Assembly: GCF_004343305.1 (NCBI RefSeq)
Contig: NZ_SMAF01000008.1
Location: forward strand, 62,001 to 126,000
Source of the DNA: Pseudofulvimonas gallinarii
GTDB lineage: Bacteria > Pseudomonadota > Gammaproteobacteria > Xanthomonadales > UBA2363
DNA: 64,000 nt
Reading direction: 5' to 3'
The position numbers were made by a program, and so were the translations under genes. Below, piece after piece: positions 38,350 to 47,707 of the stretch. Every line of letters begins with the position of its first letter. Within the stretch, counting starts at the first letter, position 1. Under the pieces are notes generated by a model. The model saw nothing but the letters and a program-made list of their open reading frames with translations, had not been told where the DNA came from and did no database searches.

Positions 38350-38461
38350 GGCGGGTCCATTCGTTGGGTCGCCGCCATTCTGCCGCAAGCGGAGGGGGTC
38401 CGACAGCGCGCGTGGCCCGTGACCCCTGTCCGACAGCCGCCGCGGCATCGACAATGGCGCC

Positions 38462-39634
38462 ATGAGCGACACTGCCCGGCGCCTGGGACGCGACCTTTCC
38501 CTGTCCGCCATCGTCGCCGGCGCCGTCGCCGTGCTGGTCGGATTCACCAGCTCCGTGGCCCTGGTGTTCCAGGCGGCGCAGTCGCTGGGCGCCACCCGCG
38601 CACAGACCGGTTCCTGGCTGTGGGCGCTGGGCATCGGCATGGGCGTCACCTGCATCGGCCTGTCGCTGCGTTACCGGCAGCCGGTGGTGACGGCCTGGTC
38701 CACGCCGGGCGCCGCCATGCTGATCGCGGTCGGTGGCGGCCTGCCGATGGCGGAGGTCGTCGGTGCCTTCGTGCTCTGCGCGGCGCTGACAATGGTCGCC
38801 GGCTTCTCGGGCCTGTTCGAGCGCATGATCGACCGCATCCCGGTGGCGCTGGCCGCCGCCATGCTGGCCGGCGTCTTGCTGCGTTTCGGCCTGGATGTCT
38901 TCGTTTCCGCGCAGGTACAGCCGGCGCTGGTCCTGGTGATGTTGGCCACCTACCTGGTGGCGCGACGGGGGTCGCCGCGTTACGCGGTGCCGCTGACGCT
39001 GCTGGCCGGGCTGCTCGCAGCCGGCTTCGGCGGCCAGATCCGCGGCGAACAGCTGGCCCTGAGCTGGGCGGTACCGGAATTCGTGATGCCGTCCCTGTCG
39101 CTGGCAGCGGTCGTCGGCATCGCCATTCCGCTGTTCGTGGTGACAATGACCTCGCAGAACGTACCGGGCGTGGCCGTGCAGCGCGCGTCCGGCTTCGATC
39201 CGCCGCTGTCGCCGAGCATTGGCTGGATCGGCACCGTGAACATCGTGCTGGCACCGTTCGGCGCCTACGCACTGAACCTCGCCGCCATCACCGCCGCGAT
39301 CTGCATGGGCCGCGAAGCCCACGAGGACCCATCGCGCCGTTACATGGCGGCGGTGGCCGCCGGTGCCTTCTACCTGCTGGTCGGCGTGTTCGGGGCGACG
39401 GTCGCCAGCGTGTTCGCCGCCTTCCCGACCGAGCTGGTCATGGCGATCGCCGGCATCGCCCTGTTCGGGACTCTCGGCAATGCGCTGGCGACGGCGATGC
39501 GCGAGGAGCCGGCCCGGGAGGCGGCGCTGGTCGCGTTCCTGGTCACCGCCTCCGGGCTGCAGCTGTGGGGCATCGGTGGCGCGTTCTGGGGACTGGTTGC
39601 CGGCGCCATCGTGCTGCAGCTGCGCCCGCGCTGA
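38462..39634 (+). CDS. benE: BenE family benzoate/H+ symporter-like transporter
   Basis: A 390-residue transporter with about 12 membrane helices. The sequence has VTAWSTPGAAML, a BenE-typical half-helix, the MTSQNVPGVAVQRASGFDPP loop and AICMGREAHEDPSRRYMAAV, both diagnostic. BenE imports benzoate with protons, but no benzoate catabolic gene lies nearby, so the true substrate is uncertain. It is followed by a hairpin shared with the convergent gene. Confidence 0.88.
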   Translation: MSDTARRLGRDLSLSAIVAGAVAVLVGFTSSVALVFQAAQSLGATRAQTGSWLWALGIGMGVTCIGLSLRYRQPVVTAWSTPGAAMLIAVGGGLPMAEVVGAFVLCAALTMVAGFSGLFERMIDRIPVALAAAMLAGVLLRFGLDVFVSAQVQPALVLVMLATYLVARRGSPRYAVPLTLLAGLLAAGFGGQIRGEQLALSWAVPEFVMPSLSLAAVVGIAIPLFVVTMTSQNVPGVAVQRASGFDPPLSPSIGWIGTVNIVLAPFGAYALNLAAITAAICMGREAHEDPSRRYMAAVAAGAFYLLVGVFGATVASVFAAFPTELVMAIAGIALFGTLGNALATAMREEPAREAALVAFLVTASGLQLWGIGGAFWGLVAGAIVLQLRPR

Positions 39635-39657
39635 GGCGGCCCGGGGATCCGGGAACA

Positions 39658-39686
39658 GGATGACCGGGCTGCCTGCCCGGCCATCC
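39658..39686. terminator. Hairpin between benE and the convergent exported-protein gene
   Basis: Stem GGATG-a-CCGGGC (39658-39669) pairs with GCCCGG-c-CATCC (39675-39686) with one mismatch; loop TGCCT. It sits between convergent genes. Confidence 0.55.
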
Positions 39687-39696
39687 CTTGTGACAC

Positions 39697-40491
39697 TTAC
39701 CAGCGCGGCGGATCGGGAACGAAGCCGGCCGGGAAGGCGCGCGGACGTCCCGGGCGCCAGGGTGGCGCATCGATCACGCCCATCGCGACGAGGTTGGCTT
39801 CGCTGTCGTACCAGATCTCGATCACTTCGTCAGGCTGCGAGGAACGACGCTGGAAGCTGGTGTAACGGGCGCTGGAGTATTCGCTGCGGCCGTGGCCGGT
39901 GCCGAGTTTCTCCTGGGCCCGCGCTGCCGAACCGGCTGCGCTGTCCGCCGGCGCGCGCGCGGCAGGTGCCGCCGGTGCGTCTTCGCCACGCCGGAACTGC
40001 GGCTCCATGGCGATCTGAGGCGGACGGTACGGCTGCGCCTCCGTGAACAGCGCAACGCCGATCACGCCGACATCATGCGGGCGCCCGGTGCGTGCCGCGT
40101 AGCTGTCCGGCAGCGAAGTGAAGTAGAACGCGGCCGTGCGCTCCATGCTCTTGCGCCAGCCGGCGATGCTCTGGCTCGCAAAGGGCTCGAGCACGTAGCC
40201 GCCTTGCCCAGGCGATGCGGTCTGGCCGGTGACGACATTGACCCCGTCAACGCTGGTCACCGCCAACACGCGGGAGCCGGTGCGGCTGCGCACGCGGATT
40301 TCGTATTCGTTGCCCGGCTGGCCGGCGACATAGTGCCGGCCCTCGTGCCGGTACACCGGCAGGACCCGGCCGCTGCTGCGGTCGTAGATCTCGATGTCGG
40401 CGAGGCGGCCGACGCTGGCCTGCACCTGAGGCGCGGCAGCGCCGGTGAGGAGGACGGGGAGCATCCAGCGGATCAGTGAGGTGCGACGCAT
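39697..40491 (-). CDS. Unknown exported protein
   Basis: A 264-residue protein with a signal peptide (SLIRWMLPVLLTGAAAPQVQA). Residues about 25-90 look like a beta domain (ADIEIYDRSSGRVLPVY, NEYEIRVRSRTGSRVLAVTSVDGVNVVTG). Then come GYVLEPFASQSIAGWRKS and an aromatic stretch (AAFYFTSLPDSYAARTGRP). The C-terminal third is Ala/Pro-rich and ends GFVPDPPRW. I do not recognise a characterised family. GGAGA precedes the ATG at 40491. It lies downstream of ffh but is separated by an intrinsic terminator. Confidence 0.7.
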   Translation of the reverse strand: MRRTSLIRWMLPVLLTGAAAPQVQASVGRLADIEIYDRSSGRVLPVYRHEGRHYVAGQPGNEYEIRVRSRTGSRVLAVTSVDGVNVVTGQTASPGQGGYVLEPFASQSIAGWRKSMERTAAFYFTSLPDSYAARTGRPHDVGVIGVALFTEAQPYRPPQIAMEPQFRRGEDAPAAPAARAPADSAAGSAARAQEKLGTGHGRSEYSSARYTSFQRRSSQPDEVIEIWYDSEANLVAMGVIDAPPWRPGRPRAFPAGFVPDPPRW

Positions 40492-40549
40492 GTCGGTGTC
40501 TCCAGTCGATGCAACCATCCGGCTGCATCGATGGAACGGCGTCCGCTGG

Positions 40550-40567
40550 AAAACGGGGTCGGCCCCG
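40550..40567 (-). terminator. Intrinsic terminator of ffh
   Basis: On the minus strand CGGGG-CCGA-CCCCG followed by TTTT (stem 40554-40558 with 40563-40567; T-run 40553-40550), 13 bases after the ffh stop. Confidence 0.65.
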
Positions 40568-40579
40568 GAAAGCGTCCGT

Positions 40580-41959
40580 TCAGCGCGGAGGGAAGCCGCC
40601 CATGCCGCCGAGTCCACCCATGGCGCCCTTCAGGCCGCGCAGCATGCCCTTCATGCCGCCGCCCTTGAGCTTGCCCATCATCTTTTCCATCTGCTGGTAC
40701 TGCTTCAGCAGGCGGTTGACGTCGGCCGGCTGCGTGCCGGAACCGCGCGCGACGCGCGCGCGGCGGCTGCCGTTGAGCAGGTCGGGATGACGGCGCTCCT
40801 TTTTGGTCATCGAGTCGATGATGGCGATCATGCGCTTGATCTCCTTGTCGTTGACCTTGCTCTTGATCTGCTCCGACATGCCGCCCATGCCTGGCAGCTT
40901 GTCGATCAGGCCGCCCAGACCGCCCATGTTGGTCATCTGCTCGAGCTGGTCGCGGAAGTCCTTCAGCGTGAAGCGCTTGCCCGTGGCCATCTTCTCGGCC
41001 AGCTTCGTCGCCTTGTCCTTGTCGACCTTGCGCTCGACCTCCTCGACCAGGCTGAGCACGTCGCCCATGCCGAGGATGCGCCCGGCGATGCGGTCCGGGT
41101 GGAACGGTTCGAGCGCGTCGGTCTTCTCGCCAAGTCCGATGAACTTGATCGGCCGGCCGGTGACATAGCGGACGCTCAGCGCGGCACCACCGCGGGCGTC
41201 ACCGTCCGCCTTGGTCAGCACGACGCCGGTCAGCGGCAGGGCCTCGGCGAAGGCCTTCGCAGTGGTCGCGGCGTCCTGGCCGGTCATGGCATCGACCACG
41301 AACAGCGTCTCGGTCGGCTTGACGGCGGCGTGCAGGGCCTTGATCTCGGCCATCATCGCCTCGTCCACCGCAAGGCGACCGGCGGTATCGACGATGAGGA
41401 CGTCGGCGAAGCTCTTGCGCGCGGCGTCGATGGCGCCGTTGACGATGTCCACCGGCTTCTGCTCGCCACTGGATGGATGGAACAGCGCGCCGACCTGGCC
41501 GGCCAGCGTTTCCAGCTGGGCGATGGCCGCCGGACGATAGACGTCGGCCGATACCACCATGACCTTCTTCTTGTGGCGTTCCTTCAGCGTGCGTGCCAGC
41601 TTGGCGACCGTGGTCGTCTTGCCCGCGCCCTGCAGGCCGGCCATCAGGATCACCACCGGCGACGGCGCATTGAGGTTCAGCGGCTGCGCGCCGGCACCGC
41701 CCATCACGGCAACCAGTTCGTCGCGCACCACGCGCACCAGCGCCTGGCCCGGCGTCAGGCTCTTGAGCACGTCCTGGCCGACGGCGCGTACCTTCACGCG
41801 CTGGATGAAGGCCTGCACCACCGGCAGGGCGACGTCACCCTCGAGCAGCGCGATGCGCACTTCACGCAGCGCCTCGCGGATGTTTTCCTCGGACAGGCGG
41901 GCCTTGCCGCGCAGGCGGTCGAGCGTGTGGCCGAGACGTTCGGTCAGGGACTGAAACAT
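40580..41959 (-). CDS. ffh: Signal recognition particle protein Ffh
   Basis: A 459-residue GTPase that binds 4.5S RNA and hydrophobic signal sequences of nascent chains and delivers them to FtsY. It has the N domain (LTERLGHTLDRLRGKARLSEENI), G-domain loops GLQGAGKTTT, DTAGRLAVDEAMM and TKADGDARGG, and the Met-rich M domain ending in MGKLKGGGMKGML. Length is normal. GGAG precedes the ATG. The 4.5S RNA gene is not in the window. Confidence 0.97.
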   Translation of the reverse strand: MFQSLTERLGHTLDRLRGKARLSEENIREALREVRIALLEGDVALPVVQAFIQRVKVRAVGQDVLKSLTPGQALVRVVRDELVAVMGGAGAQPLNLNAPSPVVILMAGLQGAGKTTTVAKLARTLKERHKKKVMVVSADVYRPAAIAQLETLAGQVGALFHPSSGEQKPVDIVNGAIDAARKSFADVLIVDTAGRLAVDEAMMAEIKALHAAVKPTETLFVVDAMTGQDAATTAKAFAEALPLTGVVLTKADGDARGGAALSVRYVTGRPIKFIGLGEKTDALEPFHPDRIAGRILGMGDVLSLVEEVERKVDKDKATKLAEKMATGKRFTLKDFRDQLEQMTNMGGLGGLIDKLPGMGGMSEQIKSKVNDKEIKRMIAIIDSMTKKERRHPDLLNGSRRARVARGSGTQPADVNRLLKQYQQMEKMMGKLKGGGMKGMLRGLKGAMGGLGGMGGFPPR

Positions 41960-42091
41960 GGATGGCTCCGGAAAGACAGGGGCCGCGCGCCGGACAAAGG
42001 CGCCGTGGCGAAACCCCGATTATAGGCGAGCGCCGCCAGCGGCATCGGGGCGCGCCTTGTCTGGACGGGAACCGGCGGTTAGGGTTGGGCC

Positions 42092-42796
42092 ATGAACGCA
42101 CGCACCCCTACCCTGTTTTTCCTCGCCTTCTCGGCCGCCCTGGCCGGGTGCGACCGACCCGGCGACGCGCCGGAACCGGCTGCCACCGCTTCCGAAACCG
42201 CCGCCCAGGCGCCGGCACCGGTGCCGCCGCCGTCCGCCGCGCCGGCTGCCGCGACCGCACCGGCCGATGCCTTCCTGGCGCGGATCGCCAGCCACTGCGG
42301 CCAGGCCTTCGCCGGTCGCATCGTCGCCAACGAGCCGGCGCAGGGCGACGACCCGTTCGACGGCAAGCCACTGGTGATGCACGTGCGCGAATGCGACGAA
42401 CGCGAAGTGAGGATTCCCTTCCACGTCGGCGATGACCACAGCCGTACCTGGGTGCTCACGCGCACCGTATCGGGGCTGCGCCTCAAGCACGACCACCGCC
42501 ACGAGGATGGCAGCGTGGACGCCGTCACCATGTATGGCGGCGACACCACCGGCGAAGGCTCGCCGCTGCGCCAGGAATTCCCGGTCGATGCCGAATCGGT
42601 CGCGACCTTCGAACGCGAAGGCCTGAATGCGTCGGTCACCAACACCTGGGCGATGGAGATCGACACCGGCCGGCGTTTCCTCTACGAGCTGTCCCGGCCG
42701 GGCGGCCGCCTGTTCCAGGTCGAGTTCGACCTGACGGCGCCGGTAGCGACGCCGCCGACGCCGTGGGGCCACGACGACGTCAGCGAAACGCGCTGA
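42092..42796 (+). CDS. Unknown lipoprotein
   Basis: A 234-residue protein with a lipobox (SAALAGC, Cys about 20), then an Ala/Pro-rich linker of about 45 residues. The folded domain has SHCGQAFAGRIVANEP, PLVMHVREC, GDDHSRTWVLTRT, LRLKHDHRHEDGSVDAVTMYGG and an ending RLFQVEFDL. Conserved Cys and His-Asp-His-Arg-His residues stand out. I know of no function; similar proteins appear in related genomes as hypothetical secreted proteins. It is divergent from ffh. Confidence 0.75.
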   Translation: MNARTPTLFFLAFSAALAGCDRPGDAPEPAATASETAAQAPAPVPPPSAAPAAATAPADAFLARIASHCGQAFAGRIVANEPAQGDDPFDGKPLVMHVRECDEREVRIPFHVGDDHSRTWVLTRTVSGLRLKHDHRHEDGSVDAVTMYGGDTTGEGSPLRQEFPVDAESVATFEREGLNASVTNTWAMEIDTGRRFLYELSRPGGRLFQVEFDLTAPVATPPTPWGHDDVSETR

Positions 42797-43475
42797 CGTC
42801 CAGCACGACCCCTGCTCACCGGCCGCGGTGCATCGCGGCCCCGAACCCGGGCGCTCCGGGAGTCAGCCGCCAGCTCGGCGGAATCCGCACAGCTCCCGAC
42901 GCAGCTTGCGCGGGTACGCCTTCCCTCTGCATGGCCGCGCGCACGCTGCCGGGAGGAACGGGTGTGTTGACCCGAACCGTCACCGCCAGCACCTGTCGGG
43001 CTGCCGGGCGCCATGTCCGCGCGTCCGGTTTTCGCCGCTGACTACGGTTGCGCAGGTTCCAGCGCCAACGGGTTGACTGCGACCGTCGTCGTCGCTGTCG
43101 CGGAGGAGGCGTCACGCGGTCGAGCCGGGCGAAGAGACACCGTTCCGGATGGGGTTGCCTGCAGTGGCCCCGGTCCGTCCGGCGCGCACCGACAAGGCGC
43201 GGCCCGGTTGCGGACCTTGGCGCCCTACCCGTCCAGCTGCCCGCCCGGGGGAGAACGGACCGGACGCCGGCAACGTGCCTTGCACCGAGGCTCGAACACC
43301 ATGGGCCTGTCCAGTCCAGATCGTCTGCAGAATATCGCCGGCCTGGTCTCGTGCCCGCTGAGTCCCGTGCCGACCATGCCGCCCGCCCGTATCGCCCCGG
43401 TCGCGGCTCGCGTCAAACGCCCGTCCCTTGCCTGCAGAGGTTTTCGCGCTGGACACGATCTGCGAGACTGCGCGC
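42797..43475. other. Long gene-free stretch
   Basis: 679 G/C-rich bases between the lipoprotein gene and ypjD. The frames open here have neither a ribosome site nor family resemblance. I see no tRNA cloverleaf, no 4.5S-like core and no clear promoter. Confidence 0.4.
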
Positions 43476-44258
43476 ATGTCGATCATCCTTGCCGTGGCCG
43501 CGTTCCTTTACCTCGCGGCCGCCTCAGTCACGGCGCTGCGTCTTCGCCAGGGTGGCGCCCGCATCGGCCGCGCGCCCGTCATCGCCTTCGCCATGCTGGC
43601 AGTCCTTGCCCATGCCGCCGGTGTCGCCATTGGCATCCGTGTACACCACGGCCTGGTGTTGAATTTCGGCAATGCGCTGTCGCTGGTCGGCCTCGGCATG
43701 GCGCTGGTCTTCAGCCTGGCCGGACGCCGCAGTTCGCTGGATCCGGTCGGCGTACTGGTGTATCCGATCGCGGCCGCCTGCTGCCTGGCCGCCCTGCTGC
43801 TCGCGCCGGCGGCCACCGCGACGGCGCCGGAAAGCTGGCAGATCGGCCTGCACGGCATCATCTCGCTGCTCGCCTATTCGACGCTCAGCGTCGCCAGCCT
43901 GGTCGCCATCCTGATGGCGGTGCAGGAACACGCCCTCCGCAACCATCGTCCGCTGCCTTTCCTGCACGCCTTGCCACTGACCCTGACCGAGGCACTGCTG
44001 TTCCAGCTCATCGGGGTCGGCTTCATCCTGCTCGGACTGAGCCTGGTGACCGGCGTGCTGTTCGTCGAGGACATGCTGGCCCAGCATCTGGTGCACAAGA
44101 CCGTGCTCACTGTCGCCGCCTGGGTGGTGTTTGGCGTACTGCTTGTCGCCCGCTGGCGCTTCGGCCTGCGAGGCCGCCGCGCCGCCTGGCTGACGCTGGC
44201 CGGCATGGTCCTGCTGCTGGTCGGCTACTTCGGCGTGAAGCTGATTCTGGCCAACTGA
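43476..44258 (+). CDS. ypjD: YpjD/CcsA-like inner-membrane protein
   Basis: A 260-residue protein with eight hydrophobic helices. Features are HHGLVLNFGNALSLVGLGMAL, PLTLTEALLFQLIGVGFILLGLSLVTG, and VHKTVLTVAAWVVFGVLLVARWRFGLRGRRAAW, as in the YpjD (HemX/CcsA-like cytochrome c assembly) family. YpjD lies near ffh in many gammaproteobacteria, as here. The WWD haem motif of true CcsA is not seen; its role is unsettled. The ATG at 43476 begins the first helix. Confidence 0.85.
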   Translation: MSIILAVAAFLYLAAASVTALRLRQGGARIGRAPVIAFAMLAVLAHAAGVAIGIRVHHGLVLNFGNALSLVGLGMALVFSLAGRRSSLDPVGVLVYPIAAACCLAALLLAPAATATAPESWQIGLHGIISLLAYSTLSVASLVAILMAVQEHALRNHRPLPFLHALPLTLTEALLFQLIGVGFILLGLSLVTGVLFVEDMLAQHLVHKTVLTVAAWVVFGVLLVARWRFGLRGRRAAWLTLAGMVLLLVGYFGVKLILAN

Positions 44259-44282
44259 TCCCCAGGCTGCCGCGGCAGGCGT

Positions 44283-44314
44283 GGTCCGGTCGGTGCGGTG
44301 GCACCCACCGGACC
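44283..44314. terminator. Hairpin between ypjD and the delta-60 gene
   Basis: GGTCCGGT-c-GGTG (44283-44295) pairs with CACC-c-ACCGGACC (44302-44314), with one mismatch and a 6-base loop, between convergent genes. No T-run. Confidence 0.5.
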
Positions 44315-44324
44315 CCCTGGTCGA

Positions 44325-46658
44325 TCAGATGTACGGATCGAAGCCGTCCGAGAAGATGCGGTCAGCGAGGGGCGCAGGCAGGCGTGCCAGGCCGAGGCGG
44401 GGCTGTCCGCCCACCTCGAAGTAGTAACCGCCGACATGGAGATCGCCGGTGCCGGCCAGGAGGGCGTACGGGATCCCGGTCACGCCGGCATTCCAGTTCA
44501 TGTCGACCGGGTCGATGATGCTGGCCAGCAGCCGGGCCAGCCCTGCACGCGGCTGCCCGCCCATCTGGGTGAACAGTCCGGCGGCAAACACCGCACCGTC
44601 GCTGGTCCGTGCAAGGGCGAGCACAGGATTGTTGGGGGCGGGATTCCAGTTGCTGACGACCTCCACGTTCGTACTCAGCCGCGCCAGGTAGGAGCGGTTC
44701 TGGCCACCGATCGACTGGAAGAAGCCACCGACATGGATGGAGCTGGTGCCGGTAAGCTGCAGCGCCCGGACCTCGCCGTTGGCCGCGGGATGCCATCCGT
44801 CCAGCACGCCCGTACTGCTGATCTTGGCGATGTTGCTGCGGTTCTGGCCGGCCACACTGGTGAACAGACCGCCCACGAAGACCCACTCCCCGTCCGCGGA
44901 CACCGCAATGCTGCGAACGGTTCCGGCGGCAGCGCTACCCTCGTTGACCGCAGGCGCCCAGCTGTCCGCGGTGCCCACCCCTGTCGTGGAGAGTCGGGCC
45001 AGGCTGTTGCGCGGCACATTGCCGATGATCATGGACGGCCCGATTCCGGTGAAGTGTCCACCCACATAGAGCGCGCCATTGTGTGCCAGGGCCAGGGCGT
45101 TGACCTGGCTGGGACTGATGCTGCCGCCCCAGGCGCCCTGGTTCCACGTCGGATCGATGCCACCGGAAGCCGTGATGCGCGCCAGGCGCATGCGCATGAG
45201 GTCGTTGGCCCGATTGAACGCGCCGCCCGCGAACACGGCGCCATCGGCAGCGGCTGCCAGCGCCAGCACCGGCCGGTTGAAGCGCGGCGACCAGGCCAGA
45301 TCGAGATTGCCGTTGGGCAGAAGCTTGAGAATGTTGCGGCGCCCGTGTTGCCCGTTGACCAGATTGAATTCGCCACCGGCGACCACGCCGCCATCGGCGT
45401 GCCGTGCCAGGGCGTACACCTGGCCGGCGTCACCGCCCAGGTTCGCCACCCGGTCCAGCGGTTGGCCGACATGGTTGAGGGCCGCATGGCCCATGCGCAG
45501 TTGGCCGTTCGCGTTCTCGAAGCGGCCGCCGATGAAGACGACGGACGTACCGGCCACCGGCTCCACGGCATGGACTGCCCCATCCAGTCCGGCATCCCAT
45601 TGCAGATCCACGGCGGAACTGCCCAGGAAAACCCGCGCGATGTTGTTTCGGGTTGTCGATGCGACGCTGGCGAACTGGCCGGCCACGATGACGCCACCAT
45701 TACTGTCGACGCCCAGGGCCCTCACTTCCGGCTCGGTATCGAACTCGCCCACCAGTTGTGGCGCCCAGGAACTGACCACCGCAGTGTCGCCCGTGCCCAC
45801 GCTTCCCAGGCCCCGGCGGGACAGACCGTCCATCTGGCGGAAAGCGCCGCCTACCAGCAGGGAGCTGCCTGACTGCGCCAGCGCATAGACGCCAGGCACT
45901 GCCATTGGATCAATACCGGCAATGTCGATGTGGGCGTTCCAGCCGCGGGTGATCCCGGTGTTGAGATCCACCCTGGCCAGGAAACGCCGTTGATGGGCGG
46001 CCATGGTGCTGAAGCGGCCGCCGATGAAGATGGATGTGTCGTCCTGGGCGAAGAGCAGGGCGTAGACCGGGCCGTCTGTACCTGCGGCCGGCCAGAACAG
46101 GTCGGTCTGGGCGGTCGTGCCGTCCAGCCGGGCCAGGTAGCGCTGGGCCAGGCCACCGATTTCCTGGAAGGTGCCGCCGGCATACACGCGCGGGTTTTCG
46201 CCGGACTCCACGGCCAGGGCGTGAACCGGACCGTCCGGCTGCGGCGCCCAACTGCTGTCAACGACGCCACTGCCGACGATGCGTACCAGGTTCATGCGTA
46301 CAGGGTTACCCGTGCCGCTGAAGCTGCCACCGGCGTAAATGCGACCCTCGCTGTCGCGCGCCAGGGCGTAGATACCCTCGCCCGGCAGGTCGGGATTCCA
46401 GCCCGGGTCGAGCAGGCCGGACGGCAACAGGCGCGCGATGTTGTGGCGCTCCACGCCATTCACCTGGGTAAAACTGCCAGCGATGATCAGGCGCAGGTCG
46501 GGCTGCAGGAGCATGGCGTGCACCTGGCCATTGGTGCGCAGGTCCAGGTCGGGCAGCGGAAACGGTGCCGGTGCCTGCGCGCGGACCTGCGTGCCGCCCA
46601 GCAGCAGGCAGACGCAGGCCAGACGCAGGACCAGGCCGATGACAGGATGTATGGACAT
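44325..46658 (-). CDS. Secreted delta-60 repeat (DUF5122) beta-propeller protein
   Basis: A 777-residue protein with a signal peptide (VIGLVLRLACVCLLLGG to VRA). The body is a long run of delta-60-type repeats, each with a core such as VYAGGTFQEIGGLAQRYLARL, about 50-60 residues apart. Such repeats form beta-propellers in secreted or surface proteins. The C-terminus is DRIFSDGFDPYI; the unrelated beta-helix protein at 58314-59888 ends LIFADGVEG. GGAGG lies ahead of the ATG at 46658. It is 56 bases downstream of the IPTL-CTERM-like gene and probably in one operon. Confidence 0.83.
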   Translation of the reverse strand: MSIHPVIGLVLRLACVCLLLGGTQVRAQAPAPFPLPDLDLRTNGQVHAMLLQPDLRLIIAGSFTQVNGVERHNIARLLPSGLLDPGWNPDLPGEGIYALARDSEGRIYAGGSFSGTGNPVRMNLVRIVGSGVVDSSWAPQPDGPVHALAVESGENPRVYAGGTFQEIGGLAQRYLARLDGTTAQTDLFWPAAGTDGPVYALLFAQDDTSIFIGGRFSTMAAHQRRFLARVDLNTGITRGWNAHIDIAGIDPMAVPGVYALAQSGSSLLVGGAFRQMDGLSRRGLGSVGTGDTAVVSSWAPQLVGEFDTEPEVRALGVDSNGGVIVAGQFASVASTTRNNIARVFLGSSAVDLQWDAGLDGAVHAVEPVAGTSVVFIGGRFENANGQLRMGHAALNHVGQPLDRVANLGGDAGQVYALARHADGGVVAGGEFNLVNGQHGRRNILKLLPNGNLDLAWSPRFNRPVLALAAAADGAVFAGGAFNRANDLMRMRLARITASGGIDPTWNQGAWGGSISPSQVNALALAHNGALYVGGHFTGIGPSMIIGNVPRNSLARLSTTGVGTADSWAPAVNEGSAAAGTVRSIAVSADGEWVFVGGLFTSVAGQNRSNIAKISSTGVLDGWHPAANGEVRALQLTGTSSIHVGGFFQSIGGQNRSYLARLSTNVEVVSNWNPAPNNPVLALARTSDGAVFAAGLFTQMGGQPRAGLARLLASIIDPVDMNWNAGVTGIPYALLAGTGDLHVGGYYFEVGGQPRLGLARLPAPLADRIFSDGFDPYI

Positions 46659-46714
46659 GTTTTTCCTCCAGATGGATGGCCACCGCAATCCGGTGACGGC
46701 GGATAAGGCAACGG

Positions 46715-47326
46715 TCAGGGCCGCGGGGCCACGTACGGCAGCAGCAGGAGCAGCCCCAGAACCAGAAGCACCAGGCTGGACAATGAGAGCGCCGGCACGG
46801 GCTTCGCCGGTTGCGGCGAGGAGCCCCCCGGCAGGTTCTGCAGCGAGAACGCCGCGTTGGCATTTGCAAACCCCTTCCCCCGGGCCTGCGCGCGGACGGT
46901 GAAGGGGCCGGGCACGCTGTTGGCCTGCAAGGAGACAGCGGCGATGCCATCGCCATCGGTTGCCACCTCCACCAGCGCCGGCGTGGCTCCGGCGCCATTG
47001 CGGCCAGGGATAACCTGGAACTGGATCGGCACACCCACCAGCGAGGTGCCCGCCGGGCCGTGTGTGGGCAGCACGGCATCGGTCAGGCGCACGACCAGCG
47101 CCTGTTCGAACGGCTGGCCCACCACGGCCTGCTGGGCATTTCCAGCGCAGATTTCCATCCGGATCGGCGTGCCTTCCGGCGCCTGTGCCTGCCTCGGGCA
47201 GCCGCCAGCCGGTGCCGCCACGGCCAGCGCCGGCAGCAACAGGAGGGAAGACAGTGCCGTGAGCCACCGGCGCGTGCGGGTGGCTGACGTCTCATGGGAT
47301 GGACGGGCGGCAGTCTGGGTTTTCAT
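46715..47326 (-). CDS. Exported Ig-like protein with IPTL-CTERM-like tail
   Basis: A 203-residue protein. The signal peptide ends LLLPALAVA-AP. The middle is one Ig-like/big-type domain (GQPFEQALVVRLTDA, GVPIQFQVIPGRNGAGATP, DGDGIAAVSLQANSVPGPFTVRAQ). The tail KPVPALSLSSLVLLVLGLLLLLPYVAP has the VP(T/A)LS motif and membrane helix of an IPTL-CTERM sorting signal, though the final basic cluster is reduced to a single Arg. It is probably processed and displayed at the surface. The ATG at 47326 is preferred over a GTG 12 bases earlier. Confidence 0.75.
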   Translation of the reverse strand: MKTQTAARPSHETSATRTRRWLTALSSLLLLPALAVAAPAGGCPRQAQAPEGTPIRMEICAGNAQQAVVGQPFEQALVVRLTDAVLPTHGPAGTSLVGVPIQFQVIPGRNGAGATPALVEVATDGDGIAAVSLQANSVPGPFTVRAQARGKGFANANAAFSLQNLPGGSSPQPAKPVPALSLSSLVLLVLGLLLLLPYVAPRP

Positions 47327-47707
47327 GTTCAGGGTCACTCCAGGCAGGTGTGCGGTGGGTCCTGCTGGCCGCGGATGGCGTTGACGGGTTGGGGACGCTG
47401 CAGCCGCGACCAGGCCGCCCGAAGCGTGCGCCTGGTCACCATCGCTGTCCTCACCAAAGCCTCACCATGTGCTGACGGTTGGATGATTTTTCCTTTCGGG
47501 ACAGCGGATTGACGGAAGATCCGGTCGTCCGCGGCGGACGCCGGAGCCGGTTCGCGGCTGGCCTGCCCCGGCGCATGCCGATACCATCCGGCCAGGGCGC
47601 GCGGTCGCCTGCTGGCTCCCCGCCACCCTCCGCGCCGCCCGATGGCGCCCGCCGGCAACGCGGCGCGGACCCGCCTTGTCATCCGGGAGACGTGCAGCCC
47701 TACCGAC
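47327..47707. other. Divergent control region
   Basis: 381 bases between the IPTL-CTERM-like gene (minus) and the winged-helix/TPR regulator (plus). It must hold both promoters. An A/T-rich stretch at about 47480-47500 stands out from the surrounding G/C-rich sequence, but I could not fix convincing -35/-10 pairs. Confidence 0.35.

Noticed and set aside
38462-39634. Benzoate degradation island
   Set aside because: Only the BenE-type transporter is present; no benABCD, cat or regulatory gene nearby.
43112-43486. Minus-strand frame in the gap before ypjD
   Set aside because: It runs into the ypjD start, has Arg/Gly-biased shadow composition and no ribosome site.
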